DNA of 64,000 nucleotides from Gemella haemolysans (GCF_028308085.1 NZ_JAQMFS010000055.1:1-64000); one strand, 5' to 3'. Shown: positions 51,472 through 63,494, counted from the stretch's first letter. Numbers and translations: made by a program. Notes: a model not told the origin generated them from the letters alone.

Positions 51472-51797
51472 TAAAAAAGTCCTCACAGAAGCTTATGCTT
51501 CTGCAAGGACGTCTATAATTTACGTGTTACCACCTTACTTTATGATATTCTCACAAATATCAACTCAAAAAGTACGTATCAATATATATTGATATTATAC
51601 CCTGAAGCTATAACGGGCTCACCCGTAAAGGCCTAATTATTCGACCATTACCACTCAAAGACCATTTTCAAAGTTTCCAATACGATCTCTTTTCACCAAC
51701 CGAGACTCTCTTTACCATCTTTCACTCTTACTTATCTTTTCATCGTGTGAATCATTAACTTGATACTAAGTATATCAGTAAATTTTTCATGTGTCAA
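51472..51797 (-). promoter_or_regulatory. T-box leader with promoter and terminator, specifier AUG (methionine)
   Basis: Minus strand. Promoter TTGACA (51792-51797), 17 bases, TATACT (51769-51774). Stem I contains GAGAGTCTCGGTTGGTG and the specifier context GAAA-ATG-GTCT-TTGAG, with ATG at 51663-51665; this matches the GAAA-NNN-four bases-TTGAG spacing of the well-known glyQS T-box. The T-box core reads AAGGTGGTAACACG (51523-51536). The terminator stem GTCCTTGCAGAAGC / GCTTCTGTGAGGAC (51479-51510) precedes T6. Uncharged tRNA-Met should allow read-through into the cyclase-GFA-MetE-like operon. Confidence 0.88.
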
Positions 51798-51965
51798 CAG
51801 TTTTTTTGAAAAAATTGTGTATTTTCTCTTGAAAACTTTTTGTAATTGTATAAAATTGTCGGAAAATAAAGGATAATTTCTGATTATTTAAAATTTACTA
51901 TCCCTCTTTATTTAAGCACTCAGTATTGTAAAATATAGATTTCTGATTTCTTAATCATTGAAGTA
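51798..51965. other. AT-rich spacer between the T-box promoter and the exporter terminator
   Basis: About 170 bases with nothing recognisable. Confidence 0.4.
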
Positions 51966-52010
51966 TAAAAGACATAATAATAAATTTTTTAATTAATTAT
52001 TATGTCTAAT
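51966..52010. terminator. Terminator of the Thr/Ser exporter operon
   Basis: Stem GACATAATAAT / ATTATTATGTC with A/T-rich loop, T-runs on both sides. Confidence 0.6.
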
Positions 52011-52014
52011 TTTT

Positions 52015-52485
52015 TTATTTATGTTTTTTCTGTAATAATGGGTTTAATACTACCCTGAAAATTGAATCCGCGATTATTATTCCTACTGCAAGTCCCACTG
52101 CACCATAAAAACTATTTAAGAAGATTTTAGCAGAGTTTCCATATTCGTCTAATAATAATGTTCTAAATGCATCGTAAATAGTAACCCCTGGTACTACTGG
52201 AACCAGTCCAGGTACGAAGTATACTGTTAAAGGATTTTTAAATTTAATCGCACAGATTTGACTTATATTTGCTAGAAGTAGTGAACACACCAAACTCGAC
52301 ATGAATACACTTTGACCATGACTCCACATTTCCCAATATCCACACCAACCTATTGCACCAATTACACCACCTGTAGCTAAAGTTTTCTTCGGAACATCAC
52401 AAACAATAGCAAATGAAACTGATGATATAAAACTAAAAACGAAGTGATATAGTAATAATAAAGCATGACTTAATACTGCCATCAT
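52015..52485 (-). CDS. Threonine/serine exporter family, small subunit (YjjB/DUF3815-like)
   Basis: A 156-aa membrane protein with about five helices and the motif YFVPGLVPVVPGVTIYDAFR (near 89-108). In other bacteria it is the C-terminal half of ThrE. Its ATG overlaps the stop of the larger subunit gene by one base, so the two are co-translated. Family members export threonine, serine or dicarboxylates (YjjPB exports succinate in E. coli); the substrate here is unknown. Confidence 0.85.
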   Translation of the reverse strand: MMAVLSHALLLLYHFVFSFISSVSFAIVCDVPKKTLATGGVIGAIGWCGYWEMWSHGQSVFMSSLVCSLLLANISQICAIKFKNPLTVYFVPGLVPVVPGVTIYDAFRTLLLDEYGNSAKIFLNSFYGAVGLAVGIIIADSIFRVVLNPLLQKKHK

Positions 52486-53255
52486 TATAATGCACCTCCT
52501 AACAATCTAACAAGATAATAAACTGTTACAATTCCCGCACCTAGTGCAAAAGCTACACAGAATGTTTCTATAAAACGAATTGTTCCAGAAATAAATTGTT
52601 TGGCTATAATATCTCTCATGGAGTTCGTTATTGTAATACCGGGTACAAGTGGTACTACAGCCCCTATCATAGCTAATCTTAAAGACTGACCATTCAACAA
52701 TGCAAATCCTAAATAACCTGCCACTCCTCCAGCAAAGGTGCTTATATATTCTGAAATGAATGGAGCTTTTAAATACCCTATAACTTTTACATATACATAA
52801 AATGCTACTGCTCCAGCTATACTCCCAGGAATTACATCCCAAAAACTTCCCTCGAATATCAATACAATACTTCCGCTAAGAATTCCTGAACAAAGAACTT
52901 TAAACCAATTTTTTATCGGACTCTTTTCTTCTTGCACTCTTTTTAGTGCATCATACATATCTAGTAAGCTGATCTGTCCTGATGTATATGCTCTAGATAG
53001 TGTATTGACCGCTGTTGTCTTTGTTAAATTATACGTTCTATCATTAACTCTTCTGAAATCAGTCCCCAGCCCTTCTATTCTAATAAAAATACCTGTTAAG
53101 GTAACGTGTGTATAATATTCATCCGTTCTAACTTCTCCTACACCTTTTCTAATAATTCTCTCCAGTGTATCCTCTGTTCTATAAACTTCAGCGCCATTTT
53201 CCATTAGGATTTTTCCCGCAAGTAAGGCTGTTTTCATTAATAATTTCTCATACAT
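52485..53255 (-). CDS. Threonine/serine exporter family, large subunit (YjjP/DUF1212-like)
   Basis: A 256-aa protein. The soluble N-terminal half (about 1-118: AGKILMENGAEVYRTEDTLER, typical of the ThrE N domain) precedes five helices with IGAVVPLVPGITITNSMRD (near 200-218), a motif repeated in the partner subunit. First gene of the two-gene operon. SD is a weak GGGAAAAAGAG. Confidence 0.85.
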   Translation of the reverse strand: MYEKLLMKTALLAGKILMENGAEVYRTEDTLERIIRKGVGEVRTDEYYTHVTLTGIFIRIEGLGTDFRRVNDRTYNLTKTTAVNTLSRAYTSGQISLLDMYDALKRVQEEKSPIKNWFKVLCSGILSGSIVLIFEGSFWDVIPGSIAGAVAFYVYVKVIGYLKAPFISEYISTFAGGVAGYLGFALLNGQSLRLAMIGAVVPLVPGITITNSMRDIIAKQFISGTIRFIETFCVAFALGAGIVTVYYLVRLLGGAL

Positions 53256-53574
53256 CTCTTTTTCCCAATTAAGATCAGCAAGATAGTCAAAATAAAAAAA
53301 CTATATATTATTACACAGTTTTAATAAATATCGTTTTTAGGATTATCTGTACTACTTTCTAATCTCCCAACCTTTCTTAAATCGTTACCATGGTTATTAT
53401 ATCATAAATATTGTAATAAAAATATACTTTTTATAATTTTATTCTTCTATTTTTTCATCTTCAATAATTTTTATTTTTTATAATGTTTTTAATTTGTTAT
53501 TATTCTTTTTCCTTTTAATAAAATCTTTATTTTCTTTAAATAAATTATTTTTTTACGATATCTTCTCATATCGC
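53256..53574. other. AT-rich intergenic region between divergent operons
   Basis: Just over 300 bases with no ORF, repeat or RNA that I can support. It should contain the minus-strand promoter of the exporter genes, but no clear pair is visible. Confidence 0.5.
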
Positions 53575-53603
53575 TTGAATAAAATATTTATAAGTACTAC
53601 AAT
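53575..53603 (+). promoter_or_regulatory. sigma-A promoter of the dipeptidase gene
   Basis: TTGAAT (53575-53580), 17-base spacer, TACAAT (53598-53603). Start near 53610 gives a leader of about 120 bases containing an 11-codon ORF. Confidence 0.65.
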
Positions 53604-53639
53604 AAAATTAAAGAATATTTCATGTAAGGGGGAAATATT

Positions 53640-53675
53640 ATGAAAATTATATTTTTTAAAACTCTACGAGAATAA
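53640..53675 (+). CDS. Possible 11-codon leader peptide
   Basis: ATG with a strong SD AAGGGGGAAA seven bases upstream, reading MKIIFFKTLRE then TAA. It lies in the dipeptidase leader, 57 bases before that gene. No attenuator hairpin is clear. It could be a leader peptide or a chance SD-ATG pair. Confidence 0.3.
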   Translation: MKIIFFKTLRE

Positions 53676-53732
53676 ACATTTTTACACGTCATATATAAAA
53701 TCAATTATTTACAAATTAGGAGGAGAATTATT

Positions 53733-55238
53733 ATGGGATGTACAACTATTCTTGTAGGAAAAAATGCTAGTTACGACGGTTCAACTATGGTGGCTCGTAC
53801 TGAGGACTCACCATCAGGAGTGTTTAGATCAAAAAAATTCATAAACGTAAGTCCAGAGGAACAACCTCGTAAATATAAATCTGTTATTTCAAAAGTAGAA
53901 ATCGAATTACCTAATAATCCGGTACGTTATACTGCAGTACCTAATGCTATATTAGATAATGGTATTTGGGGACAATGTGGTGCTAATGAATACAATGTTT
54001 CAATGAGTGCTACTGAAACTATTACATCTAATGAACGTGTTCTTGGAGCTGATCCATTAGTAGAATATAAAGCAGCTATTGGTAAACCAGGAGACGATGA
54101 TTATGTACCTGAACAAGTAGGTGGTATCGGTGAAGAGGATATTTATACAATAGTAATGCCATATATTGCAACCGCACGTGAAGGTGTTACATTTTTAGGG
54201 AAACTATTAGAAAAATATGGTACTTATGAAATGAACGGAATTGCGTTTCAAGATGAAGATGAGATTTGGTGGTTTGAAACTATAGGTGGACATCATTGGA
54301 TGGCACGTCGCGTTCCTGATGATAGTTATGTAATTATGCCAAACCAACTTGGTATCGATAAATTTGATTTTGAAGATGCTTTTGGAGCGAAAAAAGAATA
54401 TATGTGTTCTGAAGATTTAAAAGAATTTGTTGATAAATATCACCTAGACTTATCAATCGATGGAAACTTTAATCCACGTCATGCTTTTGGTAGCCGTAGT
54501 GATGCCGACCATACATACAATACGCCACGTGCTTGGATACTTCAACGCTATTTCAATCCAACATCTAACTCTTATGATGGTATAAATGCTGACTATCGCC
54601 CAGATTCTGATAATTTACCTTGGGCTAGAGTACCAGAGAAAAAAATAACTGTTGAAGATATTAAATATGGATTATCTCACCACTATCAAGGAACTGAATA
54701 TGATTCATATTCTAAAAACATTAATTCTGTTAAAAAAGGAACTTTACGTCCAATCGGTATAAATCGTACTAACTTCTTAGGATTAGTTCAAATAAGACCA
54801 TATATGCCTGATGAACTTAAATCTATTCAATGGCTAGCTGTTGGTTCTTGTGTGTTTAATGCAATAGTTCCATTCTACACTAACATTAATCGCACACCTG
54901 AATACCTAGCTAATACAACTAACCAAGTAACAACTGAAAACTTCTACTGGACTAATCGCTTAATTGCAGCTCTTTGTGATGCTCATTTTGCTGATACTGC
55001 TTCACATATTGAACGTTATCAATTAAAAGTTCAATCACAATCAAGAGAACTTCTTAATAAATATGATGAAGAGTTTGTAGAAACTAAAGTTTCTAAAGAA
55101 GCCGCTAAAGATTATCTAGAAAAAGCTAACGATAAAATTGCTAAAGAACTTAAAGTTCAAACAGATGATTTGTTAGATAAAGCGTTATTTACAGCAAGCT
55201 GTAATATGAGAAATAAATTCGCAAGATCTGATGCGTAA
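53733..55238 (+). CDS. pepD: C69-family dipeptidase (PepD-like)
   Basis: A 501-aa Ntn-hydrolase of peptidase family C69. The nucleophile Cys is third in MGCTTILVGKNASYDGSTMVARTEDS, the hallmark N terminus. Also NGIAFQDEDEIWWFETIGGHHWMARR (in part) and FGSRSDADHTYNTPRAW. The enzyme cleaves a wide range of dipeptides in the cytoplasm and so finishes peptides taken up by Opp and the POT symporter. Strong SD AGGAGGAG; own promoter and terminator (55247-55282). Confidence 0.93.
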   Translation: MGCTTILVGKNASYDGSTMVARTEDSPSGVFRSKKFINVSPEEQPRKYKSVISKVEIELPNNPVRYTAVPNAILDNGIWGQCGANEYNVSMSATETITSNERVLGADPLVEYKAAIGKPGDDDYVPEQVGGIGEEDIYTIVMPYIATAREGVTFLGKLLEKYGTYEMNGIAFQDEDEIWWFETIGGHHWMARRVPDDSYVIMPNQLGIDKFDFEDAFGAKKEYMCSEDLKEFVDKYHLDLSIDGNFNPRHAFGSRSDADHTYNTPRAWILQRYFNPTSNSYDGINADYRPDSDNLPWARVPEKKITVEDIKYGLSHHYQGTEYDSYSKNINSVKKGTLRPIGINRTNFLGLVQIRPYMPDELKSIQWLAVGSCVFNAIVPFYTNINRTPEYLANTTNQVTTENFYWTNRLIAALCDAHFADTASHIERYQLKVQSQSRELLNKYDEEFVETKVSKEAAKDYLEKANDKIAKELKVQTDDLLDKALFTASCNMRNKFARSDA

Positions 55239-55246
55239 TAATAAAC

Positions 55247-55282
55247 AAGAACCATGTGGTATTTTCCATATGGTTCTTTAAT
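55247..55282 (+). terminator. Terminator of the dipeptidase gene
   Basis: Stem AGAACCATGTGG / CCATATGGTTCT followed by TTAATTTT. Confidence 0.8.
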
Positions 55283-55289
55283 TTTATAT

Positions 55290-56240
55290 TGTTTAGCTGA
55301 AAAGCAAGTATTCAGTACGTATTTTGCACGTAAGATATACTTTCCATAGTGTCCTGATTCCACTTTGTCAATTCGCAGTGGTTGTCAGCCAATCACTCAT
55401 TTCATTCGTTCTCAGTAGAAATATACCTATCATTTCATCGTTTCACTCTTCATTCTTGGTATTTCCTTGTTTAGCTTTCTTCTAACCTTCTTTCGATTCT
55501 TCTCAAGAAGCCAAGAATAAACCTATTGGGACAACTGTGCGTATTTTGCACGTAATGATTTTTACGAATCGAAGATTCTAAAAATCTTAACACTGCCTCG
55601 CAGTCTTGACTATGAGTTAATCGTTAAATTTCACAAATCCAAAGGATGCAGAGAAATTTTATCGAGTAACTTATGCAACAATAACTCTAATCATCAGAAG
55701 CAACGCGACTAAGATGATTAGTAGTTATCACTGCTACTTTTATTCGTCTCTTCGTTCCTCTAAAAGTAAGTCTTCGTTGCATACGTTGTACGTAAGGATA
55801 CTTCTATTAAGTTTCTTATAATTCCTTTGTCAATTCGCAGTAGACGTACTCCAATCGCCTTCAGCTATCGCTTTGCTTCTTGGTACGTCCTTGCGTACTT
55901 TGTACGTAAGATATACTTTCCATAGTGTCCTGATTTCACTTTGTCAATTCGCAGTGGTTGTCAGCCAATCACTCATTTCATTCGTTCTTGGGACAACTGT
56001 GCGTATTTTGTACGTAAGGATTTCGTCGTGCCTTTGGCACTAGAAATCTCATTATAATTTACTATATTACAATTGGCAACTTCGCAGTAGACGTACTCCA
56101 ATCAGCTTCAGCTATCGCCTTGCTTCTTGGTACGTCCTTGCGTACTTTGTACCTAACGTTTTATGCAATTCAAAGAATTGCTAAAACGAAAGGTACAAAG
56201 CAAAAAAAGACTACCTTGCCTGGTAATCTTTTAAAGTATA
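55290..56240. repeat. Non-coding mosaic of direct repeats
   Basis: A 950-base stretch without a gene, built from repeated blocks: R1 (82 bp) at 55331-55412 and 55907-55988; R2 (about 76 bp) at 55833-55909 and 56081-56156; R3 (about 36 bp, GGGACAACTGTGCGTATTTT-type) at 55526-55561 and 55987-56023. The short palindromic core CGTAC/TTT/GTACG, or a variant, recurs near 55317, 55538, 55785, 55893, 55999 and 56141. It is visibly richer in G+C than nearby spacers. Minus-strand R1 and R2 can both be read as short coding-like tails ending DWLTTTAN-stop and DWSTSTAN-stop. No transposase or Cas gene is present. Confidence 0.75.
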
Positions 56241-56261
56241 ATTAGATTTAATTTTTAAAGG

Positions 56262-56294
56262 GACAAAAGGGTATCCTAGCAGAAGCTAGGATAC
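56262..56294 (-). terminator. Terminator of the ribosomal-protein operon
   Basis: Perfect 10-bp stem GTATCCTAGC / GCTAGGATAC (56271-56294) with TTCT loop on the minus strand, followed by CCTTTTGTCCCTTT. It lies 138 bases beyond rplQ. Confidence 0.75.
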
Positions 56295-56431
56295 GTTAGA
56301 GCTAGACGACGTAGCCTTTTCCTACGCATTTCAAGCACTCTTTTGCCAAAAAAATTAGTTTAAATTCTTGTTGTATGTGTTGTTTAGTTGTGTGTGTATG
56401 TAGTATGTTATTGTTGTATGAAAAATTTTTA

Positions 56432-56800
56432 TTAAACTAATTCTATAATAGCTGTTTCTGCACCATCACCTTTACGTGGTCCAACACGTAGAATACGAGT
56501 GTATCCACCGTTACGGTCTGCATATTTAGGTGCTACTTCTTCAAATAATTTTTTAAGAGCTAATTGACTCTTACCTTCTTCAGTTGCTACTGCAACAGGT
56601 TGGATGAATTTAGCTGCATTACGTCTTGCTGCTAGATCACCTTTTTTACCTAATGTAATCATTTTTTCTGCTAATGAACGAACTTCTTTCGCTCTTGTAA
56701 CAGTTGTTTCAATTCTACCGTGTACTAGTAGAGCAGTTACTAAGTTTCTTAACATCGCTTTACGGTGAGCTGATGTACGTCCTAATTTTCTGTAACCCAT
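56432..56800 (-). CDS. rplQ: Ribosomal protein L17
   Basis: A 122-aa L17 of the large subunit near the exit tunnel. [20 protein letters not shown] is the invariant start, and [12 protein letters not shown] ends it. Last gene of the long r-protein/rpoA operon, 21 bases after rpoA, with SD AAGGAGG. Confidence 0.98.
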   Translation of the reverse strand: MGYRKLGRTSAHRKAMLRNLVTALLVHGRIETTVTRAKEVRSLAEKMITLGKKGDLAARRNAAKFIQPVAVATEEGKSQLALKKLFEEVAPKYADRNGGYTRILRVGPRKGDGAETAIIELV

Positions 56801-56821
56801 TAGTGTGCCTCCTTGTTAGTT

Positions 56822-57763
56822 TTATTCTTCTTTGAATCCTAGTTCTAACTCTTGAAGTTTAATTTTAACTTCTTCTAGAGATTTACGACCTAAGTTTCTT
56901 ACTTTAATCATTTCTTGTTCTGTTTTGTTAGCTAATTCTTGTACTGTGTTAATTCCTGCACGTTTTAAGCAGTTGTAACTACGTACTGATAAGTCTAATT
57001 CTTCAATTGTCATTTCTAACATTTGAACTTTATTATCTTCTTCTTTAGCTACCAATATTTCAGCAGCTTTTGCTTCTTCAGACATCTCCATAAATAATTC
57101 TAAGTGTGAAATTAGAATTTTTGATGCTAATGCTAAAGCGTCGTTAGCTGTAATTGAACCATTAGTAGTAACATCTAAGATTAGTTTATCAAAGTCAGCA
57201 CTTTGACCTACCCTAGTTTTTTCTACTGTATAGTTAACTTTTGATACTGGTGTATAAATTGAATCGATTGGAATAACTCCGATTGGTAAGTCACGTTTTT
57301 TGTTACCATCAGCTGGTACAAATCCACGTCCTTTTCCAACGTAAATAATCATTTCAAACTGTCCACCTTCTGATACTGTTGCAATGTGTTGATCAGTATT
57401 TACTACTTCGATATCAGAATCGATAGCGATGTCTGCTGCAGTAACAACTGCTGGACCTTTAACACTGATTGAAACTTGTTTTTCTTCTTCAGAATGAACT
57501 ACAAACGCAATGTTTTTAACATTCATAATGATTTCAGTAACATCTTCTACAACACCTTTAATTGCTTGGAATTCGTGTTGAACTCCCTCAATATCGATGC
57601 TTCTTGCTGCTGCTCCTGGTAATGATGAGATTAACATTCTTCTCAATGAATTACCTAATGTAGTTCCATATCCACGTTCAAGTGGTTCAACTACAAAGCG
57701 ACCAAATCTTTTATCTGATGATTCTTCAATGATTTGAATTTTTGGTTTTTCTATTGCTAACAT
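56822..57763 (-). CDS. rpoA: RNA polymerase alpha subunit
   Basis: A 313-aa alpha. The N-terminal assembly domain (about 1-225; [24 protein letters not shown]) makes the dimer and binds beta and beta-prime. The C-terminal domain (about 245-313; [31 protein letters not shown]) contacts UP elements and activators. Between rpsK and rplQ as in other Bacilli. Confidence 0.98.
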   Translation of the reverse strand: MLAIEKPKIQIIEESSDKRFGRFVVEPLERGYGTTLGNSLRRMLISSLPGAAARSIDIEGVQHEFQAIKGVVEDVTEIIMNVKNIAFVVHSEEEKQVSISVKGPAVVTAADIAIDSDIEVVNTDQHIATVSEGGQFEMIIYVGKGRGFVPADGNKKRDLPIGVIPIDSIYTPVSKVNYTVEKTRVGQSADFDKLILDVTTNGSITANDALALASKILISHLELFMEMSEEAKAAEILVAKEEDNKVQMLEMTIEELDLSVRSYNCLKRAGINTVQELANKTEQEMIKVRNLGRKSLEEVKIKLQELELGFKEE

Positions 57764-57798
57764 TATGTTAAACCTCCTAAATTTTGTCTATGTTATTA

Positions 57799-58188
57799 TT
57801 ATACACGACGACGTTTAGGTGGGCGACATCCATTGTGAGGAACTGGAGTTACGTCTTTGATTGATGTAACTTCTAATCCAGCAGATTGTAATGCACGAAT
57901 TGCTGCTTCACGTCCTGCACCTGGACCTTTAACTGTTACATCTACATATTTCATTCCGTGTTCCATAGCTTGTTTAGCTGCTGCTTCACTTGCCATTTGT
58001 GCTGCGAATGGAGTAGATTTTCTAGAACCTTTGAATCCTAGCGCTCCTGCACTTGACCATGATACTGCATTACCATGTTCATCTGTAATTGTTACGATTG
58101 AGTTGTTGAATGTAGAACGAATGTGTGCAACACCATTTTGTATATTTTTTTTCACACGACGTTTACGTGATTGTTGTTTACGAGCCAT
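57799..58188 (-). CDS. rpsK: Ribosomal protein S11
   Basis: A 129-aa S11 of the 30S platform. [20 protein letters not shown] and [19 protein letters not shown] are diagnostic. The start follows SD AGGAG, 25 bases after rpsM. Confidence 0.98.
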   Translation of the reverse strand: MARKQQSRKRRVKKNIQNGVAHIRSTFNNSIVTITDEHGNAVSWSSAGALGFKGSRKSTPFAAQMASEAAAKQAMEHGMKYVDVTVKGPGAGREAAIRALQSAGLEVTSIKDVTPVPHNGCRPPKRRRV

Positions 58189-58213
58189 AGTTGTGTTTCT
58201 CCTCCTATCCTAA

Positions 58214-58579
58214 TTATTTTTTCTTGTTCGCAACTGTTTTCTTAGGACCTTTACGAGTACGAGAGTTGTTCTTAGTATTTTGCCCTCTTACTGGTAGTCC
58301 ACGACGGTGACGGATTCCTCTGTAACATCCGATTTCCATTAGACGTTTGATGTTTAATGAAACTTCACGACGTAAGTCACCTTCTGTTTTATAGTTATCT
58401 ACGATTTCACGAATTTTATCTAGTTGTTCACCTGTTAAGTCTTTAACTCTCACATCTTCAGAAACTCCAGCTTCTTTTAAGATTTTTTGAGAAGTTTTTA
58501 AACCTATACCATATACATAAGTTAGTGATATAACAACGCGTTTTTCACGTGGAATATCGACTCCTGCTATACGTGCCAT
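58214..58579 (-). CDS. rpsM: Ribosomal protein S13
   Basis: A 121-aa S13 of the 30S head, contacting the 50S subunit. [22 protein letters not shown] starts it and [20 protein letters not shown] is the conserved basic end. 22 bases after rpmJ with SD AGGAGG. Confidence 0.98.
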   Translation of the reverse strand: MARIAGVDIPREKRVVISLTYVYGIGLKTSQKILKEAGVSEDVRVKDLTGEQLDKIREIVDNYKTEGDLRREVSLNIKRLMEIGCYRGIRHRRGLPVRGQNTKNNSRTRKGPKKTVANKKK

Positions 58580-58601
58580 TAAGTTTGCACCTCCTAATTA
58601 A

Positions 58602-58715
58602 TTATCCTTGTTTTTGTTTATGTTTTGCGTTTTCGCAAATCACTAATACTTTACCACCACGACGAATTACTTTACATTTGTCACAGATTTTTTTTACTGA
58701 TGGTCTTACTTTCAT
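58602..58715 (-). CDS. rpmJ: Ribosomal protein L36
   Basis: A 37-aa protein, [20 protein letters not shown] to KHKQKQG. Zinc ligands Cys11, Cys14, Cys27 and a His near 32 are kept, so this is the zinc-binding form. SD AAGGAGG. It fills the gap between infA and rpsM, its usual place. Confidence 0.96.
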   Translation of the reverse strand: MKVRPSVKKICDKCKVIRRGGKVLVICENAKHKQKQG

Positions 58716-58741
58716 CGTTATTTCCTCCTTGAGTTTATAAC

Positions 58742-58957
58742 TTACTTGAATCTATAAGTTATTCTACCTTTTGTCAGGTCATACGGACTCATTTCTACTG
58801 TAACTTTATCACCTGGTAAAATTCTTATATAATTCATTCTGATTTTTCCAGAAACATGAGCTAAAATAATATGACCATTTTCTAATTCTACTTTAAACAT
58901 TGCATTCGGCAAGTTTTCTACTACTAAACCTTCTACTTCAATGACATCTTTTGCCAT
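58742..58957 (-). CDS. infA: Translation initiation factor IF-1
   Basis: A 71-aa OB-fold protein binding the 30S A site during initiation ([50 protein letters not shown]). Full length, 15 bases after adk with SD GGGAGG. Confidence 0.98.
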   Translation of the reverse strand: MAKDVIEVEGLVVENLPNAMFKVELENGHIILAHVSGKIRMNYIRILPGDKVTVEMSPYDLTKGRITYRFK

Positions 58958-58972
58958 ACTTTTCCTCCCTGA

Positions 58973-60936
<1,964 letters not shown>

Positions 60937-60939
60937 ATA

Positions 60940-61380
60940 TTATAGCACCTCGCAAACTCCTCCAGCTGCTTCGATAGCTTCTTTTGCTGAAGATGAGAAT
61001 TTGTGAGCTTGTACAGTTAATTTTTTCTCTAATTTACCGTTAGCTAATACTTTAACACCTGAAAGTTCTTTTTTAATAACTTTAGTATCTAATAATAGAG
61101 CAGGTGATACTACAGTACCATCTTCAAATTTGTTTAAGTCGTTAAGATTTACAACTGCAAATTCTTTTCTATTTACATTGTTAAATCCACGTTTTGGAAT
61201 ACGTCTGAATAATGGGTTTTGTCCACCTTCAAATCCTGGGCGAACTCCACCACCACTACGTGCTTTTTGTCCTTTTTGACCACGTCCTGAAGTTTTACCA
61301 TTTCCTGATCCAATCCCACGACCTACTCTGTTACGCTCTTTACGAGAACCTTCAACTGGTTGTAATTCATGTAATTTCAT
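60940..61380 (-). CDS. rplO: Ribosomal protein L15
   Basis: A 146-aa L15, [20 protein letters not shown] with the Gly-rich basic segment [20 protein letters not shown]. Three bases from secY, indicating coupling. Confidence 0.98.
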   Translation of the reverse strand: MKLHELQPVEGSRKERNRVGRGIGSGNGKTSGRGQKGQKARSGGGVRPGFEGGQNPLFRRIPKRGFNNVNRKEFAVVNLNDLNKFEDGTVVSPALLLDTKVIKKELSGVKVLANGKLEKKLTVQAHKFSSSAKEAIEAAGGVCEVL

Positions 61381-61411
61381 TTAGACTAGCACCTCCTTGT
61401 ATTAATAATTC

Positions 61412-61588
61412 TTATTTTTCTTCTACTGTTACTAAGTGTGAAACTTTGTTAATCATACCACGAATCGCAGCGTTGTCTTTGTGTTCAACTGTTTGGTGCA
61501 TTTTTTTAAGACCAAGAGCTTCAACTACTTTTCTTTGATTCTTTGGACGACCAATAGTACTACGAGTTAGGGTTACTTTTAATGTCAT
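61412..61588 (-). CDS. rpmD: Ribosomal protein L30
   Basis: A 58-aa protein: [18 protein letters not shown] at the start, then [20 protein letters not shown] and MINKVSHLV, the complete L30 pattern. SD GGAGGG. It fills the gap between rpsE and rplO. Confidence 0.96.
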   Translation of the reverse strand: MTLKVTLTRSTIGRPKNQRKVVEALGLKKMHQTVEHKDNAAIRGMINKVSHLVTVEEK

Positions 61589-61604
61589 GTTCTTTTCCCT
61601 CCTC

Positions 61605-62102
61605 TTATCCTAATAATTCTTCCACAGATTTACCACGTAAAGCTGCTACGTGTTCAACTGTTTGTAATCTTGTTAATCCTTCGATTGTAGCACGAACCAT
61701 GTTTACTGGTGTGTTTGAACCTAGAGATTTTGATAAGATATTTGAAATACCTGATAATTCTAATACGGCACGAACTGGTCCACCAGCGATAACCCCTGTA
61801 CCAGGTGCAGCTGGTTTGATTAATACTGAACCTGCTCCAAATTGCCCGATGATTTCGTGAGGTATTGTTCCGTTAACTACTGGTACAGTAATTAAGTTGT
61901 GTTTTGCAGCTTCAACTGCTTTTCTGATTGCATCTGGTACCTCTTGAGCTTTACCAGTACCAAATCCTACGCGACCATTTTTGTCACCTACTACTACTAA
62001 AGCAGAGAAACGGAAACGACGTCCACCTTTAACAACTTTAGCTACACGACGAATGGCAACTACGCGTTCTTCAAATTCTTTTTTGATTTCTTCTTGACGC
62101 AT
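61605..62102 (-). CDS. rpsE: Ribosomal protein S5
   Basis: A 165-aa S5. [20 protein letters not shown] and [16 protein letters not shown] form the N-terminal RNA-binding domain; [19 protein letters not shown] is in the C-terminal domain. Important for decoding fidelity and the site of spectinomycin-resistance changes. Standard length and place. Confidence 0.98.
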   Translation of the reverse strand: MRQEEIKKEFEERVVAIRRVAKVVKGGRRFRFSALVVVGDKNGRVGFGTGKAQEVPDAIRKAVEAAKHNLITVPVVNGTIPHEIIGQFGAGSVLIKPAAPGTGVIAGGPVRAVLELSGISNILSKSLGSNTPVNMVRATIEGLTRLQTVEHVAALRGKSVEELLG

Positions 62103-62122
62103 CTACTTATTTCCCTCCTTTA

Positions 62123-62479
62123 TTAGAATACAAGTCCGTTTTCACGTGCTGCTTCAGCTAATGCTTTAACACGTCCGTGATATAGGTATCCTCCACGGTC
62201 GAAAACAACTTTTTCAATTCCTTTAGTTTTAGCTACTTCTGCGATTAATTTTCCAACTTCTTTAGCTGCTTCTACACTTGATTTAGAAACATTTTCAAGT
62301 TTTAATGAAGAAGCTGATGCTAATGTAACACCTTTAGTGTCATCAATAATTTGTGCGTAAATGTTTGTGTTTGAACGGTATACGTTTAAACGTGGAACTT
62401 CTGTAGTTCCTTGAACTTTAACACGTACTCTTGCGTGTCTTTTTTTACGAACTTTATTTTTATCAAGTTTCGTAATCAT
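62123..62479 (-). CDS. rplR: Ribosomal protein L18
   Basis: A 118-aa L18 that binds 5S rRNA with L5. Basic start [16 protein letters not shown], ending [21 protein letters not shown]. In usual order after rplF. Confidence 0.98.
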   Translation of the reverse strand: MITKLDKNKVRKKRHARVRVKVQGTTEVPRLNVYRSNTNIYAQIIDDTKGVTLASASSLKLENVSKSSVEAAKEVGKLIAEVAKTKGIEKVVFDRGGYLYHGRVKALAEAARENGLVF

Positions 62480-62506
62480 ATTTGAAACACTCCTTTCTGT
62501 TATCTA

Positions 62507-63043
62507 TTATTTACCAGTTTTTCCTTCTTTACGGCGAACATATTCACCAACGTAGCGAATACCTTTACCTTTGTAAGGTTCTGGAGGACGTACTGCACGA
62601 ACTTTAGCTGCGTATTGTCCTACTACTTCTTTGTTAATACCTTCGATACTAACTTTAGTGTTTCCTTCAACACCTAATTTAATTCCATCGATTTCTTCGA
62701 ATTCAACTGGGTGAGAGTATCCAACACTTAGTACTAATTTTTTACCTTGCATTTGAGCACGGTATCCAACCCCGATTAATTCAAGTTCTTTTTTGAATCC
62801 AGTTGATACACCTTCAATCATATTTGCTAAGATAGCACGAGTTGTTCCGTGTACTGTACGGTGACGTTTTGAGTCAGATGGACGTACTACTGTGATTTCA
62901 CTTCCTTCAATGTTGAAAGTCATTTCTTTATCAAATTGTTGTTTTAATTCACCTTTAGGTCCTTTAACTGTTGCGAAGTTATCAACGATGCTAACTTCAA
63001 CTCCTGCAGGTACTGTAATAACTTTATTACCTATACGTGACAT
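62507..63043 (-). CDS. rplF: Ribosomal protein L6
   Basis: A 178-aa L6 of two similar domains. [19 protein letters not shown] starts it; [25 protein letters not shown] is the conserved tail. SD AGGAGG. Confidence 0.98.
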   Translation of the reverse strand: MSRIGNKVITVPAGVEVSIVDNFATVKGPKGELKQQFDKEMTFNIEGSEITVVRPSDSKRHRTVHGTTRAILANMIEGVSTGFKKELELIGVGYRAQMQGKKLVLSVGYSHPVEFEEIDGIKLGVEGNTKVSIEGINKEVVGQYAAKVRAVRPPEPYKGKGIRYVGEYVRRKEGKTGK

Positions 63044-63066
63044 TTAATTGGCACCTCCTTATAATA

Positions 63067-63462
63067 TTACCAGATGTAAGCTAATACTTCTCCACCTGTG
63101 TTATTTTTACGAGCAACTTTATCAGTTACAACTCCAGTTGAAGTTGATACGATTGCTATTCCTAGTCCGTTTAATACTCTTGGCAGTTCATCTGCTTTAG
63201 CGTATACACGTAAACCAGGTTTTGAAATTCTTTTAATTCCTTTAATTACTCTTTCACCTTTTGAGTATTTAAGAGTAAGTTTAAGTTTTCCTTGTTTGTT
63301 ATCTTCGATGTATTCTACATCATTGATGAAACCTTCTTGTTTTAAGATTTCTGCAATTTGCTTTTTAATATTTGACGCAGGTAATTCTAATGTTTCGTGT
63401 TTAACCATGTTAGCATTACGAATACGTGTTAGCATATCTGCGATAGGATCTGTCATTGTCAT
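63067..63462 (-). CDS. rpsH: Ribosomal protein S8
   Basis: A 131-aa S8 ([20 protein letters not shown], then [16 protein letters not shown] and EVLAYIW). In many bacteria it is the translational regulator of the spc operon. Two in-frame ATGs occur (63462 and 63456); the first has better SD spacing. Confidence 0.97.
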   Translation of the reverse strand: MTMTDPIADMLTRIRNANMVKHETLELPASNIKKQIAEILKQEGFINDVEYIEDNKQGKLKLTLKYSKGERVIKGIKRISKPGLRVYAKADELPRVLNGLGIAIVSTSTGVVTDKVARKNNTGGEVLAYIW

Positions 63463-63494
63463 TAGGATAAATCCTCCTTTCTTCTACTAATATA

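Noticed and set aside
51654-51700. Tryptophan (TGG) specifier in the T-box, suggested by the kynurenine-formamidase-like gene
   Set aside because: TGG triplets occur next to the specifier region, but alignment to GAAA-NNN-four bases-TTGAG gives ATG, and the MetE-like gene in the operon supports methionine.
52507-52842. 111-aa minus-strand ORF inside the exporter gene
   Set aside because: Shadow frame: Cys/Trp-rich, no SD, fully inside the large exporter subunit whose own frame has clear family motifs.
55157-55363. 68-aa minus-strand ORF at the dipeptidase 3' end
   Set aside because: Overlaps the dipeptidase and its terminator and begins in the R1 repeat; no SD and no recognisable domain.
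55290-56240. CRISPR array or tRNA cluster
   Set aside because: Repeat spacing is irregular, blocks are interleaved and partly degenerate, and I find no cloverleaf or CCA end.
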